NCBI RefSeq assembly: GCF_000721495.1
Contig: NZ_JOHY01000008.1
Coordinates: forward strand, 186,001 to 250,000
DNA: 64,000 nt
Source: Streptomyces sp. NRRL F-5123
Lineage (GTDB): Bacteria > Actinomycetota > Actinomycetes > Streptomycetales > Streptomycetaceae
Direction: 5' to 3'
Shown: piece by piece, positions 11,501-18,816 of the stretch
Layout of the letters: the number at the start of each line of letters is the position of its first letter
Numbering within the stretch: the stretch's first letter is position 1
Made by a program: the position numbers and the translations under genes
Notes under the pieces: generated by a model
The model's database searches: none
What the model was told of the DNA's origin: nothing
The model's input: the letters and a program-made list of their open reading frames with translations, nothing else

Positions 11501-12726
11501 ACACCGGCGTTGCGGACACCAGCGACCTGTACGCGTACAGCGCGGACAGCGGCGCCTGGACGAAGCTGGCCTCCGCCGCCGACACCCGTGAGGCCCCGGC
11601 GCACGGCGTGATCGGCGACAAGCTCTACGCGGTGGGCGGCTGGGGCGCCGACGGCGACCCGGACGCCAAGCTGGAGATCTACGACCCCGCCGCCAACACC
11701 TGGAGCACCGGCGCCAGTTCGCCCAAGCCGTACGCCGGCGCGGGCAGCGCGGTCCTCGGCGGCAAGCTCTACTCGGTCGGCGGCTGCACCGGCACCGCGT
11801 GCGGCGTCACTTCCGTGACCGCGTACGACGCGGCGTCCAACACCTGGACGCAGCTCGCGGCCTACCCCGAGCCGGTGGCCTGGGAGGCCTGCGGCGGCGT
11901 CGGCGGCAAGCTCTACTGCTCCGGCGGCACCACCGACGCAGGCGAGATCACGCACGCGTACGTCTACGACCCGGCGGCCGACTCCTGGTCGCCGATCGCC
12001 GACCAGCCCACCGACGCGTGGGGCACGGCGTACACCGCCGCCAACGGCCTGCTGCTCATCAAGGGCGGTGCCGTCGACGGCAGCAGCGCGCTCACCAACC
12101 AGGCCTGGGCCTACCAGCCCAACGACAACACCTGGACGGCGCTGCCGAACGCCACCGCCTCGCTCTACCGCGGCGGCGGCAGCACCGGCTTCTACGCCGT
12201 CGGCGGGCTCGCGGGCCAGGTGCCCGCGAAGTCCGCGGAGGTGCTGCCCGGCTACGACCAGGTCGACAGCGCGGACGTCGACTGGCTGACCGAGAGCGCG
12301 ACGACGCTCACGCTCGACCCGGGCGCCAGCGCCACGGTGACCCTCGGTCTGGACGCGTCCGTGCCGGAGATCACCCAGCCCGGGACGCTCACCGCTTCGT
12401 TGGGGGTCGCGACCGACACGCCGTACGCCGTGCCGGCGGTCGGCGTGAGCTTCACCGTCAACCCCCCGGCGACGTGGGGCAAGATCACCGGCACGGTGAG
12501 TTCCGGCGGTGCGCCGCTGGCCGGCGCGACCGTCCAGATCAACACCTGGGCCACCCACTACACCCTCAAGACCACGAAGGAGGGCACTTACGCGCTCTGG
12601 CTCGACGTGCGCAACAACCCCTTGCAGTTGATCGTCGCGAAGGACGGCTTCCAGCCGACGACGACGACGCTGCGCATCACCAAGGGTGCGACGACCACGA
12701 GCAACTTCTCCCTCCTGAAGGACTGA
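8587..12726 (+). CDS. Giant secreted sedolisin (S53) protease with carboxypeptidase-regulatory-like and Kelch domains
   Basis: Extracellular serine-carboxyl protease, 1,379 residues from a TTG start with AGGGAGA eight bases upstream. After a signal peptide (~1-40) the S53 domain shows WAGEISLDLDM (E161, D165), oxyanion Asp in SSGDDGYG (D247) and the nucleophile in GGTSASSP (S346); no separate long pro-domain is obvious. It is followed by carboxypeptidase-regulatory-like beta-sandwiches (~423-500, ~505-575), a jelly-roll-like segment (~595-755), another such sandwich (~765-850), about five Kelch-type repeats (~935-1220: YAVGGW, YSVGGC, YCSGGT motifs) and a final sandwich. Binding modules probably tether it to a substrate or surface. 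Confidence 0.93.
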   Translation: MRIPVPRRSRRTAGVVASLATAALAVVGLQIPVAAPAAAAPAQKPDVVRQCDTPEPGHAACLALRRTDVAAKTGVQPHAATPSGFGATDLRSAYALPADGGAGRTVAIVDAYDDPTAEADLAVYRAQYGLPPCTTDNGCFAKVSQRGGDDLPEADPGWAGEISLDLDMVSAAAPLAHILLVEADSSYVDDLGASVDTAVALGAKYVSNSYGTGYDTTPGSGEDPSENTDLDPYYNHPGVAVVASSGDDGYGVSYPASSQYVTSVGGTSLTVDAGSARGWSESVWNNAYGGPGSGCSLYEPKPAFQTDTACDKRSVADVAAVADPVTGVSVYQTYGGGGWAVYGGTSASSPLIAGVYAAAGTPGADTYPNSYPYAHPSALNDVTEGDNGSCTPAALCTAGPGYDGPTGLGTPNGLAAFSSGPHGIVSGTVTDHATGAPLAGAKVTVGDAAATTAADGTYKLDVAPGTYDVTAAAYGYRSGSAAGVEVADGGTVTESFALDAVPTRTVTGRVTDGSGHGWPLYAAITAQGVPGSAVYTDPATGSYSLTLPQDTTYTLHVTSNYPGYRPVDKTVTVGEADQSVNVAVPVESSSTDAPGYTVHLNGATEPFTSTTAAPDGWSVANADGTTGGWTFDDPGKRGNRTGGSGAFAIVDSDDLGQGLHQDTSLLSPSYDLSGNADPLLAFDTDYREYSSSTASVDVSADGGTTWTSVWKQTTASVSGKHIEIPLSAYAGKSDVRLRFHYTGTWAYWWQVDNVFVGKRSFDPVPGGLVVGNVKDANTKDGVSGATVTSTDNPADHATTVATPNDPNLGDGFYWFFSHVTGKHAVSAAASHYTTATAAATVPADGAVQRDLSLKAGRIKVTPASVDKTVAWGKSTSQVVTVKNTGTAPATVKLGENPGGFTAQKAGAPLNLVKGSYSPHSLAAQHAAGAKAVKPAVDPAAGDAWNALPDLPVTTGDNAVFTYNGTVYSAYGYTGVADTSDLYAYSADSGAWTKLASAADTREAPAHGVIGDKLYAVGGWGADGDPDAKLEIYDPAANTWSTGASSPKPYAGAGSAVLGGKLYSVGGCTGTACGVTSVTAYDAASNTWTQLAAYPEPVAWEACGGVGGKLYCSGGTTDAGEITHAYVYDPAADSWSPIADQPTDAWGTAYTAANGLLLIKGGAVDGSSALTNQAWAYQPNDNTWTALPNATASLYRGGGSTGFYAVGGLAGQVPAKSAEVLPGYDQVDSADVDWLTESATTLTLDPGASATVTLGLDASVPEITQPGTLTASLGVATDTPYAVPAVGVSFTVNPPATWGKITGTVSSGGAPLAGATVQINTWATHYTLKTTKEGTYALWLDVRNNPLQLIVAKDGFQPTTTTLRITKGATTTSNFSLLKD

Positions 12727-12733
12727 GCAACCA

Positions 12734-12773
12734 CCTCGCGGTGGGGCCCCGCGTTTGGGGTCCCACCGCGAGG
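12734..12773 (+). terminator. Hairpin terminator after the S53 protease
   Basis: Perfect 12-bp arms CCTCGCGGTGGG and CCCACCGCGAGG, extended by GCCCC/GGGG(T), lie eight bases after the stop codon and are followed by GTTTGCG. Confidence 0.88.
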
Positions 12774-13029
12774 GTTTGCGCTCCGGGGGTGCCTGTTGCG
12801 GTGGCCCGCGCGACCTTCCGTGGGTGGGGGGTTGCTCGCGCCTACGCGGCGTCGGCCGCACATCGGATGCAGGCTCGCGCCGCTGGGTGTTGCCCGGCGG
12901 GGCATCGCGCTTCTGCTTCGGTGGGTGGGGTCGGGGGCCACTCCGGGGGTACCTCCTCGGAATGCGCGTTCGCCCTCATCCGGAGTTGGTGAGGGGCTGG
13001 GAAGCGCATTCCTGCGGGGGCACCCCCGG

Positions 13030-13142
13030 ATCGTCCCCCTCCCGAGGTCTCGTCGGCGGCTGCCCGCCGGTGGGGGGGCGGGGGTGGGTGGGCGCATCGT
13101 CCCCCTCCCGGCGTCTCGTCGGCGGCTGACTGCCGGTGGGGG
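13030..13142. repeat. Imperfect direct repeat of ~47 bp
   Basis: Copy 1 (13030-13076) and copy 2 (13096-13142) both run from ATCGTCCCCCTCCCG through CTCGTCGGCGGCTG to GCCGGTGGGGG, with a few substitutions, separated by a G-rich 19-bp spacer. It probably records a local duplication in non-coding DNA. Confidence 0.75.
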
Positions 13143-13276
13143 TGCTGTTTTCGGGGACTGCGGGTTGCCCCCGGCGGCGGTGCACCCCCGCAGGGGGCCG
13201 TCAGCCGGCGTCCCACCTGCACGGATGGTGGGGTGGGAGTCACCCCGCGCCGCAGGCGCGGGAACCCCCGGCGGGG

Positions 13277-13960
13277 TCAGGTGGCCGGGCGCAGCAGCGC
13301 CAGGGTCGAGGCCAATTCGGCCTCGAGGATGTGGGCTGCGGTGGGGGCGTCGCCGGAGGCGATCGCGGCGACGAGGGCCGCGTGGGAGGCGTCGCCGTCG
13401 CCCGGGGGGAGGTCGAGGAGGTCGACCAGGTCGGTGAGGCCCTCGTGGAGGACGGGGGCGAACTCGGCGAAGAGGTCCGTCAGGACGGGATTGCGGGCCG
13501 CCGCGACGACGCCCGCGTGGAGTGCGATGTCCGCCGCGACGAAAGCGGCCGCGCCGCGCCCCGCGGCTTCGCGGCGGGCTGCGAGCGCGGCGTCCAGACC
13601 GGCCAGATCCGCCTCGGTGCGCCGCTCCGCGGCGAGCCGCGCGGCCTGGACCTCGACCATGGCCCGTACCTCGTAGACGTCGGCGACCGCCGACCGCCGC
13701 AGCCTCGTACCGAAGTCCTCGTCGGGCTCGGCGGAGATGACGAACACCCCGGCGCCCTGCCGGGACTTGACCAGGCCCGCGCCGGCGAGCGCGCGCACGG
13801 CCTCGCGGACGGTCGAGCGCCCGACGCCGAGCTGCGCCGCGAGCGCCGTCTCGCCGGGCAGCCGGGTGCCCACCGGCCACTGCCCGCTCACGATCTGCTC
13901 GCGCAGATGCTCCGTGGCCTGTTCCACCAGCGGGCTGGGCCGTAGCGAGCCGAGCGGCAT
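13277..13960 (-). CDS. GntR/FadR-family transcriptional regulator (FCD domain)
   Basis: DNA-binding repressor or activator of 227 residues. The winged-helix GntR domain (~12-75) contains LPGETALAAQLGVGRSTVREAVRALAGAGLV. The all-helical FCD effector domain (~87-215) carries metal/ligand residues in ADIALHAGVVAAARN and DASHAALVAAI. FadR-type regulators usually bind carboxylic acids or amino-acid-derived ligands. It is transcribed divergently from leuA, but a role in leucine synthesis is only positional inference. The ATG at 13960 has GAGGTGAGG upstream. Confidence 0.9.
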   Translation of the reverse strand: MPLGSLRPSPLVEQATEHLREQIVSGQWPVGTRLPGETALAAQLGVGRSTVREAVRALAGAGLVKSRQGAGVFVISAEPDEDFGTRLRRSAVADVYEVRAMVEVQAARLAAERRTEADLAGLDAALAARREAAGRGAAAFVAADIALHAGVVAAARNPVLTDLFAEFAPVLHEGLTDLVDLLDLPPGDGDASHAALVAAIASGDAPTAAHILEAELASTLALLRPAT

Positions 13961-13972
13961 ACCGCCTCACCT

Positions 13973-13987
13973 CTCAGGTTGTCTGAG
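13973..13987. promoter_or_regulatory. Small inverted repeat in the GntR-leuA divergent region
   Basis: CTCAG-GTTGT-CTGAG lies 13 bp upstream of the GntR-type gene and about 30 bp before the leuA leader peptide. Its size and position suit a FadR-type operator, but it does not clearly match the family's TNGTNNNACNA core. Confidence 0.35.
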
Positions 13988-14014
13988 GAGTTGTTCAAGG
14001 TTAGTCTACCCGCC

Positions 14015-14059
14015 ATGACGCAGCGGGGCCTCCTTCTCGGATGCCGCGGCGGGGCCTGA
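14015..14059 (+). CDS. leuL: leuA leader peptide
   Basis: A 14-codon reading frame ([14 protein letters not shown]) ends 77 bases before the leuA start. Three consecutive leucine codons (CTC CTT CTC, 14030-14038) lie just before an inverted repeat. This is the arrangement of a ribosome-mediated attenuator: with scarce charged tRNA-Leu, ribosomes stall on the leucine codons and alter folding of the RNA downstream. Attenuation of leuA by leader peptides has been predicted in actinobacteria. Confidence 0.85.
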   Translation: MTQRGLLLGCRGGA

Positions 14060-14099
14060 CGCGACCGGCACCCCGCCGCGGGGTTCGGTGCTGCCGGTC
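14044..14099 (+). promoter_or_regulatory. leuA transcription attenuator (mutually exclusive hairpins)
   Basis: Antiterminator candidate: CCGCGGCGGGG (14044-14054) pairs perfectly with CCCCGCCGCGG (14071-14081). The competing hairpin pairs GACCGGC (14063-14069) with GCCGGTC (14093-14099) around an inner CCCCG/CGGGG stem, followed by TT. The two share 14071-14081 and cannot coexist. A ribosome that finishes the leader peptide (stop at 14057) would cover the first arm and allow the second hairpin to form. Confidence 0.78.
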
Positions 14100-14136
14100 T
14101 TCCGGCACGCCGACCAGCGAAGGACGTATCACGGTT

Positions 14137-15915
14137 ATGACGCTCATCCCGGACAGCACGGGCGGGCTGCGCACCCCCGACGGCCCCGTACCGCAGGGCG
14201 CGCCCTGGTGGAATCCGCAGCGGGGCAGCGCGATGCCCTCGTACCGCTACCGGCCCGCACACCGGCGGGTGGAGATCCCCGCGATGGCCGACCGGCAGTG
14301 GCCTGGCCGGCGGACGGAGCGTGCCCCGCTGTGGGTGCCGGTCGATCTGCGCGACGGGAACCAGGCGCTGGCCGAGCCCATGGACCCGGCGCGCAAGCGG
14401 CGGATGTTCGACCTGATGGTCACCATGGGCTACAAGGAGATCGAGGTCGGCTACCCCTCGGCCAGCCGTACCGACTTCGACTTCGTCCGCCACCTGGCCG
14501 AGTCGGGCGCGGTGCCCGGCGACGTGACCGTGGTGGTCTTCACCGCCGCCCGCGCCGACCTGATCGAGGCCACCTTCGCGTCGATCCGCGGCCTGCCGCG
14601 TACCGTCGTCCACCTCTACACCGCGACCGCGCCCACCTGGCGGGACGTGGTCATCGGGCGGGGGCGGCAGGAGCTGCGGGGGATGATCGAGGCGGCGGCG
14701 GGGCAGATGGCCCGGCTCGGCGAGGCGCAGCCCGGCGTGCGCTTCCAGTTCTCGCCCGAGGTCTTCAACCTGACCGAGCCGGACTACGTCCTGGAGGTCT
14801 GCAACGGCCTGACCGCGCTGTGGGACGCGAGCCCGGAGCGGCCCGTGGTGCACAATCTGCCGGCCACCGTGGAGATCGCCACGCCCGACGTCTACGCCGA
14901 CCAGATCGAGTACATGCACCGCCATCTGGAGCGCAGGGACGCGGTGATCCTGTCGGTGCACCCGCACAACGACCGCGGCACGGGTGTCGCGTGCGCCGAA
15001 CTCGCGGTGCTGGCGGGCGCGCAGCGCGTCGAGGGCTGCCTGTTCGGCAACGGCGAGCGCACCGGGAACGTGGATCTGGTGACCCTGGCGCTCAACCTGC
15101 ACACGCAGGGCGTCGACCCGATGATCGACTTCTCCGACATCGACGCGGTCCGCCGCACCGTCGAGCACTGCAACCGGCTGCCCGTGCCCGGCCGGCACCC
15201 CTACGTCGGCGACCTGGTGCACACCGCTTACTCCGGCACCCACCAGGATGCCGTCAAGAAGGGCTTCGACCACCACGCGCGCCGCGCCGCCGAGCTGGGC
15301 GTCCCGGTCGGGGAGGCGCCCTGGGAGGTGCCGTACCTGCCCATCGACCCGGCGGACATCGGCCGCGACTACGAGGCGGTCATCCGGGTCAACAGCCAGT
15401 CCGGCAAGGGCGGCATCGGCTACCTGCTGGCCACCCGGCACGGCCTGGAGCTGCCCGCGCCGTTGCGTGCGGAGTTCTCCCGGGTCGTGCAGCACGCCGC
15501 CGACGACAGCGGCGCGGAGGTCACCGCCGAGCGGCTCGGCGAGCTGTTCGCGGACGAGTACCTGTCCCCGGCCGACGGCCCGCTGGCGCTCGGCGAGTGG
15601 CGTACCGCGGAGGAGGCGCCCGGCGTCCATGTCTTCACCGGTGTGCTGCGCGACACCGCGGACGGCACGGAGGCCAAGCTGGACGGCCGGGGCAACGGGC
15701 CGCTGGCCGCGCTGGCGGCGGCGCTCGCGGGCGCCGGGACCGAGGTGGACGTCCTCGACTACTCCGAGCACACCGCGGGCACCGGTACCGGCAGCGACGC
15801 GGTCTCGTACGTGCGCTGCCGCGTCGGCGGGGCCGTGCGGTGGGGCGCCGGGCGGGACACCTCGGTGCTGACCGCGTCGGTGCGGGCCGTGCTCGCCGCC
15901 GTCAACCGGCGCTGA
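14137..15915 (+). CDS. leuA: 2-isopropylmalate synthase
   Basis: First committed enzyme of leucine synthesis: condenses acetyl-CoA with 2-ketoisovalerate. It has 592 residues from ATG 14137 (AAGGACG upstream). The HMGL-like TIM barrel carries DLRDGNQAL (R72, D73 at the metal site) and the metal-binding HPHNDRG (H275, H277). The glycine-rich loop [16 protein letters not shown] is intact. The C-terminal regulatory domain (~485-592) that binds leucine in this long, fungal/actinobacterial-type LeuA is complete, so feedback inhibition is expected in addition to the upstream attenuator. Confidence 0.97.
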   Translation: MTLIPDSTGGLRTPDGPVPQGAPWWNPQRGSAMPSYRYRPAHRRVEIPAMADRQWPGRRTERAPLWVPVDLRDGNQALAEPMDPARKRRMFDLMVTMGYKEIEVGYPSASRTDFDFVRHLAESGAVPGDVTVVVFTAARADLIEATFASIRGLPRTVVHLYTATAPTWRDVVIGRGRQELRGMIEAAAGQMARLGEAQPGVRFQFSPEVFNLTEPDYVLEVCNGLTALWDASPERPVVHNLPATVEIATPDVYADQIEYMHRHLERRDAVILSVHPHNDRGTGVACAELAVLAGAQRVEGCLFGNGERTGNVDLVTLALNLHTQGVDPMIDFSDIDAVRRTVEHCNRLPVPGRHPYVGDLVHTAYSGTHQDAVKKGFDHHARRAAELGVPVGEAPWEVPYLPIDPADIGRDYEAVIRVNSQSGKGGIGYLLATRHGLELPAPLRAEFSRVVQHAADDSGAEVTAERLGELFADEYLSPADGPLALGEWRTAEEAPGVHVFTGVLRDTADGTEAKLDGRGNGPLAALAAALAGAGTEVDVLDYSEHTAGTGTGSDAVSYVRCRVGGAVRWGAGRDTSVLTASVRAVLAAVNRR

Positions 15916-15942
15916 CGGCGGCGCGGCTGCGGGCGCGGAGGT

Positions 15943-16770
15943 TCAGGGGCGGTAGACCTTGCCCGGCTCGGGGGTGGCCGGGGCGAGCAGCTCGGGAACC
16001 GTCACGAAGGTGTAGCCCTGCGCCCGCAGCGCGTCGATGATGCCCGGGACGGCCGGCACGGTCCCCTTGTAGAGGTCGTGCAGGAGGATGATGCCGTCCC
16101 GGCTCGCGTCCTTGAGTATCCGCTTCTTGATCAGCGCCGAGTCGGTCGTGGCGTAGTCGCTCGCGGTGTCGCTCCACAGCACCTGGGCGATGCCCAGTTC
16201 CTTGCAGACCTTGGAGACCTTCTCGTCGGTGCGGCCCTGCGGCGGGCGCATCAGCGTCGGGCGCTTGCCCGTGAGCTTCTCCACCTCGTCGTCGAGGTGG
16301 TTCAGCTCCGTGCGTATCTCGGCGGGCTTGAGGTCGGTGAGCCGGCGGTGGGTCCAGGTGTGGTTGCCCAGCACGTTGCCGTTCTGGCCCATCTGCTTGA
16401 CCAGCTCGGGGTATTTGTCGACATGGTTGTGGCCGAGCAGGAAGAAGGTGACCCGGACCTTCTTCTCGTCCAGCACCTTCAGCAGCGCCGGGGTGTTGTT
16501 GCTCGGCCCGGCGTCGAAGGTCAGCGCTATGCACTTGGCCTTGCGGCAGTCCACCGCCCCCGCGGGCAGCGCCGCCGCCTTCCCGTCCGTGCCCCCGGCC
16601 TCGGCTGCCTTCGCCGCGGCCTTGTACGCGTTCTCGCGCGCGTCGTGCGGTGACTGCGCGTCATACTTCGCGCAGCCGCTGAGCCCCAGCCCCAGGCTGA
16701 GCGCCGCGACCCCGGCGACCAGCGCCGTCCGCCGCCTGCGGCGGCTCGTGACGGATATGGCGTGGGGCAT
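15943..16770 (-). CDS. Polysaccharide deacetylase lipoprotein (CE4/NodB domain)
   Basis: Cell-surface lipoprotein of 275 residues; lipobox LSGC with C33 after an Arg-rich n-region and hydrophobic core. The NodB domain (~80-270) shows TFDAG (84-88), the metal pair HTWTH (H137, H141), RPPQGRTDEKV, LWSDTASDY and IILLHDLY. The second Asp of the usual TFDDG motif, a metal ligand, is Ala87; the first, catalytic Asp (D86) is kept. Expected substrates are N-acetylated glycans such as peptidoglycan or chitin-like polymers. ATG at 16770 has GGAGG seven bases upstream. It converges with leuA. Confidence 0.92.
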   Translation of the reverse strand: MPHAISVTSRRRRRTALVAGVAALSLGLGLSGCAKYDAQSPHDARENAYKAAAKAAEAGGTDGKAAALPAGAVDCRKAKCIALTFDAGPSNNTPALLKVLDEKKVRVTFFLLGHNHVDKYPELVKQMGQNGNVLGNHTWTHRRLTDLKPAEIRTELNHLDDEVEKLTGKRPTLMRPPQGRTDEKVSKVCKELGIAQVLWSDTASDYATTDSALIKKRILKDASRDGIILLHDLYKGTVPAVPGIIDALRAQGYTFVTVPELLAPATPEPGKVYRP

Positions 16771-16901
16771 GGCGGTACCTCCGCGGGTGGTTCCTGGGGC
16801 GTTCCTGTACGGGCGCTGTGAACTATACCCACGGCGTATAGCGTCGTGATCTGAGGGCGGTGTCCGTACGGGAGCGGGCCGCCGCGGCGGACGGGCGGCC
16901 C

Positions 16902-17843
16902 CTACCGGTCGGCGGCCAGCGCCGCCAGCAGCCGCGACAGCGAACCGCCCAGGCCCCACGTCCGCGCCAGTGCCTCCAGGGCCTGCGGGGCGGCCGGAGC
17001 GGCGGGCAGTGTCGCGTCGAACGGCGGCAGCGGGACGTCCTTCGCGACGGCCACCACCCGCGGCGCCACGTCGAGGTAGTCGGCCGCCGCCGCGATGTTG
17101 CGCCGCCGCGCGGGCGTCAGCCGGGAGAAGGGGTCGGCCGCGGCCGCCCGCACCGCCGCCAGGTCGCCGTACTCCGTCACGAGCTGGGCAGCCGTCTTCT
17201 CGCCGATGCCCTTGACTCCCGGCAGGCCGTCGCTCGGGTCGCCGCGCAGGGCCGCGAAATCCGCGTACTGCCGGGCCCGCACGCCGTACCGCTCCTCGAT
17301 CGCCGCCTCGTCCAGCACGTCGCAGTCGCCCACGCCCTTGCGGGGGAAGAGCACCCGGACGCCGCGTGCGTCGTCCACGAGCTGGAAGAGGTCGCGGTCG
17401 CCCGTGACGATCGCGACCGGCCGGCGCGAGGTCGCGGCGAGCGTGCCGATCACGTCGTCCGCCTCGTAACCGGGCACCCCCACGCGGGCGATGCCCACCG
17501 CGTCCAGTACCGCCTCGATGACGGGCACCTGCGGGGACAGCGTGTCCGGCACATCCTCGCTGCCCGCGGCCTCGTCGGCGACCCGGTGCGCCTTGTACGA
17601 GGGGATCAGGTCCACGCGCCACTGCGGGCGCCAGTCCGCGTCCATGCACGCCACCAGCGCGGTGGGGGAGTGGTCGGCGACCAGCCGGGCGATGAAGTCC
17701 AGCAGTCCGCGCACCGCGTTGACCGGTGTCCCGTCCGGCGCGCGCACGGATTCGGGCACGCCGAAATACGCACGGAAATACAGGCTCGCGGTGTCGAGCA
17801 GCATGAGCCGGTCGCGGGGGGCGCGGGAGTTCTGGTCGTCCAC
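16902..17843 (-). CDS. 5'-3' exonuclease (Pol I N-terminal-like, XPG/FEN family)
   Basis: Stand-alone 5' nuclease of 313 residues resembling the exonuclease domain of DNA polymerase I, acting on flap or gapped DNA. Acidic metal-site residues are visible in MLLDTASLYFRAYFG, VACMDADWRPQWR, GYEADDVIGTL and IVTGDRDLFQLV; the helix-hairpin-helix is GDPSDGLPGVKGIGEKTAAQL. The GTG at 17843 gives the N-terminus VDDQNSRAPRDRLMLLD; an internal ATG at 17804 (MLLDTAS) is an alternative start close to where the family usually begins. It is divergent from the metal-receptor gene. Confidence 0.92.
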   Translation of the reverse strand: MDDQNSRAPRDRLMLLDTASLYFRAYFGVPESVRAPDGTPVNAVRGLLDFIARLVADHSPTALVACMDADWRPQWRVDLIPSYKAHRVADEAAGSEDVPDTLSPQVPVIEAVLDAVGIARVGVPGYEADDVIGTLAATSRRPVAIVTGDRDLFQLVDDARGVRVLFPRKGVGDCDVLDEAAIEERYGVRARQYADFAALRGDPSDGLPGVKGIGEKTAAQLVTEYGDLAAVRAAAADPFSRLTPARRRNIAAAADYLDVAPRVVAVAKDVPLPPFDATLPAAPAAPQALEALARTWGLGGSLSRLLAALAADR

Positions 17844-17891
17844 CGGCCCAGCATGGCACGCCCCACCGACAGCGGCCCGTACGGTTGGCGG

Positions 17892-18806
17892 ATGCCACAC
17901 GCGAACCACGGGGCCGGCCCGGCCGTACCGCCGGAAGGGCCCGTGCCGGCCGGGCCGGGGGCGCCGACCGGGCGCACCGCGTCGGCCGGGCGGTCCGGGC
18001 CGGGAGCGCCGACCGGGCGGCCCGTGCCGACTCGCCGCGCCGGGCCGGGCGTTCGGGCTGCGCCGTCCGTACCGTCCGGGCGGACCGTACGGCGGGTCGT
18101 GTCGCTCGTGCCGTCGCTGACCGAGGCGGTGGCCGCGACCGCGCCGGAGTTGCTGGTCGGGGCGACCGACTGGTGCACCCACCCCGCGGATCTGGACGTG
18201 GTCCGCGTCGGCGGCACCAAGAACCCCGACGTGGCCGCCGTCGCCGCGCTCGCGCCCGACCTCGTCGTCGCCAACGAGGAGGAGAACCGTGCCGCCGACC
18301 TCGACACGCTGCGCGCCGCCGGGGTGGACGTCCTGGTCACCGAGGTGCGCTCGCTGCCGCAGGCCTTCGCCGAGCTGGACCGGCTGCTGGTGCGGGGCTG
18401 CGGGCTCGCCCGCCCCGCGTGGCTGGACGCAGCCGAGGCCGCCTGGCGGGACGTCGTACCCGCGGCCCCGGTGCGCCGCGCCGTCGTGCCGGTCTGGCGC
18501 CGCCCGTGGATGGTCCTGGGCCGCGACACCTTCGCCGGCGACCTGCTCGCCCGCCTCGGCGTCCGCAACCTGTACGCGGGGCACGCCGAGCGCTACCCGC
18601 GGGTGATGCTGCCCGAGCTGCTCGCCGCCCGGCCCGGCCTCGTCGTCCTCCCCGACGAGCCTTACCGCTTCACCGCGGACGACGGCCCCGAGTCCTTCCC
18701 CGGCATCCCCGCGGCTCTCGTCGACGGCCGCCACCTGACCTGGTACGGCCCCTCGCTCGCCGACGCGCCCCGTGCGCTCGCGGAGGCGCTGGCGGCGGCG
18801 GGCTGA
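17892..18806 (+). CDS. Helical-backbone metal receptor (BtuF/FhuD-like substrate-binding fold), no signal peptide
   Basis: Protein of 304 residues with a Pro/Gly/Arg-rich N-terminal ~65 residues followed by a class III periplasmic-binding-protein fold: VVSLVPSLTEAVAATAPELLVGATDWC, GGTKNPDVAAVAALAPDLVVAN, and a C-terminal LLPELLAARPGLVVLPDEPY segment. Such folds bind vitamin B12 or iron chelates. Neither a lipobox nor a hydrophobic signal segment is visible and no permease or ATPase gene is adjacent, so it is probably cytoplasmic and not part of a standard importer. The start is the ATG at 17892; a later start within the low-complexity N-terminus is possible. Confidence 0.8.
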   Translation: MPHANHGAGPAVPPEGPVPAGPGAPTGRTASAGRSGPGAPTGRPVPTRRAGPGVRAAPSVPSGRTVRRVVSLVPSLTEAVAATAPELLVGATDWCTHPADLDVVRVGGTKNPDVAAVAALAPDLVVANEEENRAADLDTLRAAGVDVLVTEVRSLPQAFAELDRLLVRGCGLARPAWLDAAEAAWRDVVPAAPVRRAVVPVWRRPWMVLGRDTFAGDLLARLGVRNLYAGHAERYPRVMLPELLAARPGLVVLPDEPYRFTADDGPESFPGIPAALVDGRHLTWYGPSLADAPRALAEALAAAG

Positions 18807-18816
18807 GGCCCCGCCG

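Larger units (their letters stand above)
12727..13276. other. 550-bp intergenic region without a recognised gene
   Basis: It holds the protease terminator, then G/C-rich sequence with GGGGGTACCTCC (about 12951) and GGGGGCACCCCC motifs and a 47-bp imperfect direct repeat. Frames on both strands are open only because of base composition; no family, start site or signal is recognised. Confidence 0.6.

Noticed and set aside
8185..12861. Very long open frame on the minus strand (about 1,560 codons) opposite the S53 protease
   Set aside because: It is the antisense shadow of a high-GC gene: Arg/Gly/Val/Ala-rich, no ribosome site, no recognisable motif, while the plus strand gives a coherent multidomain protein.
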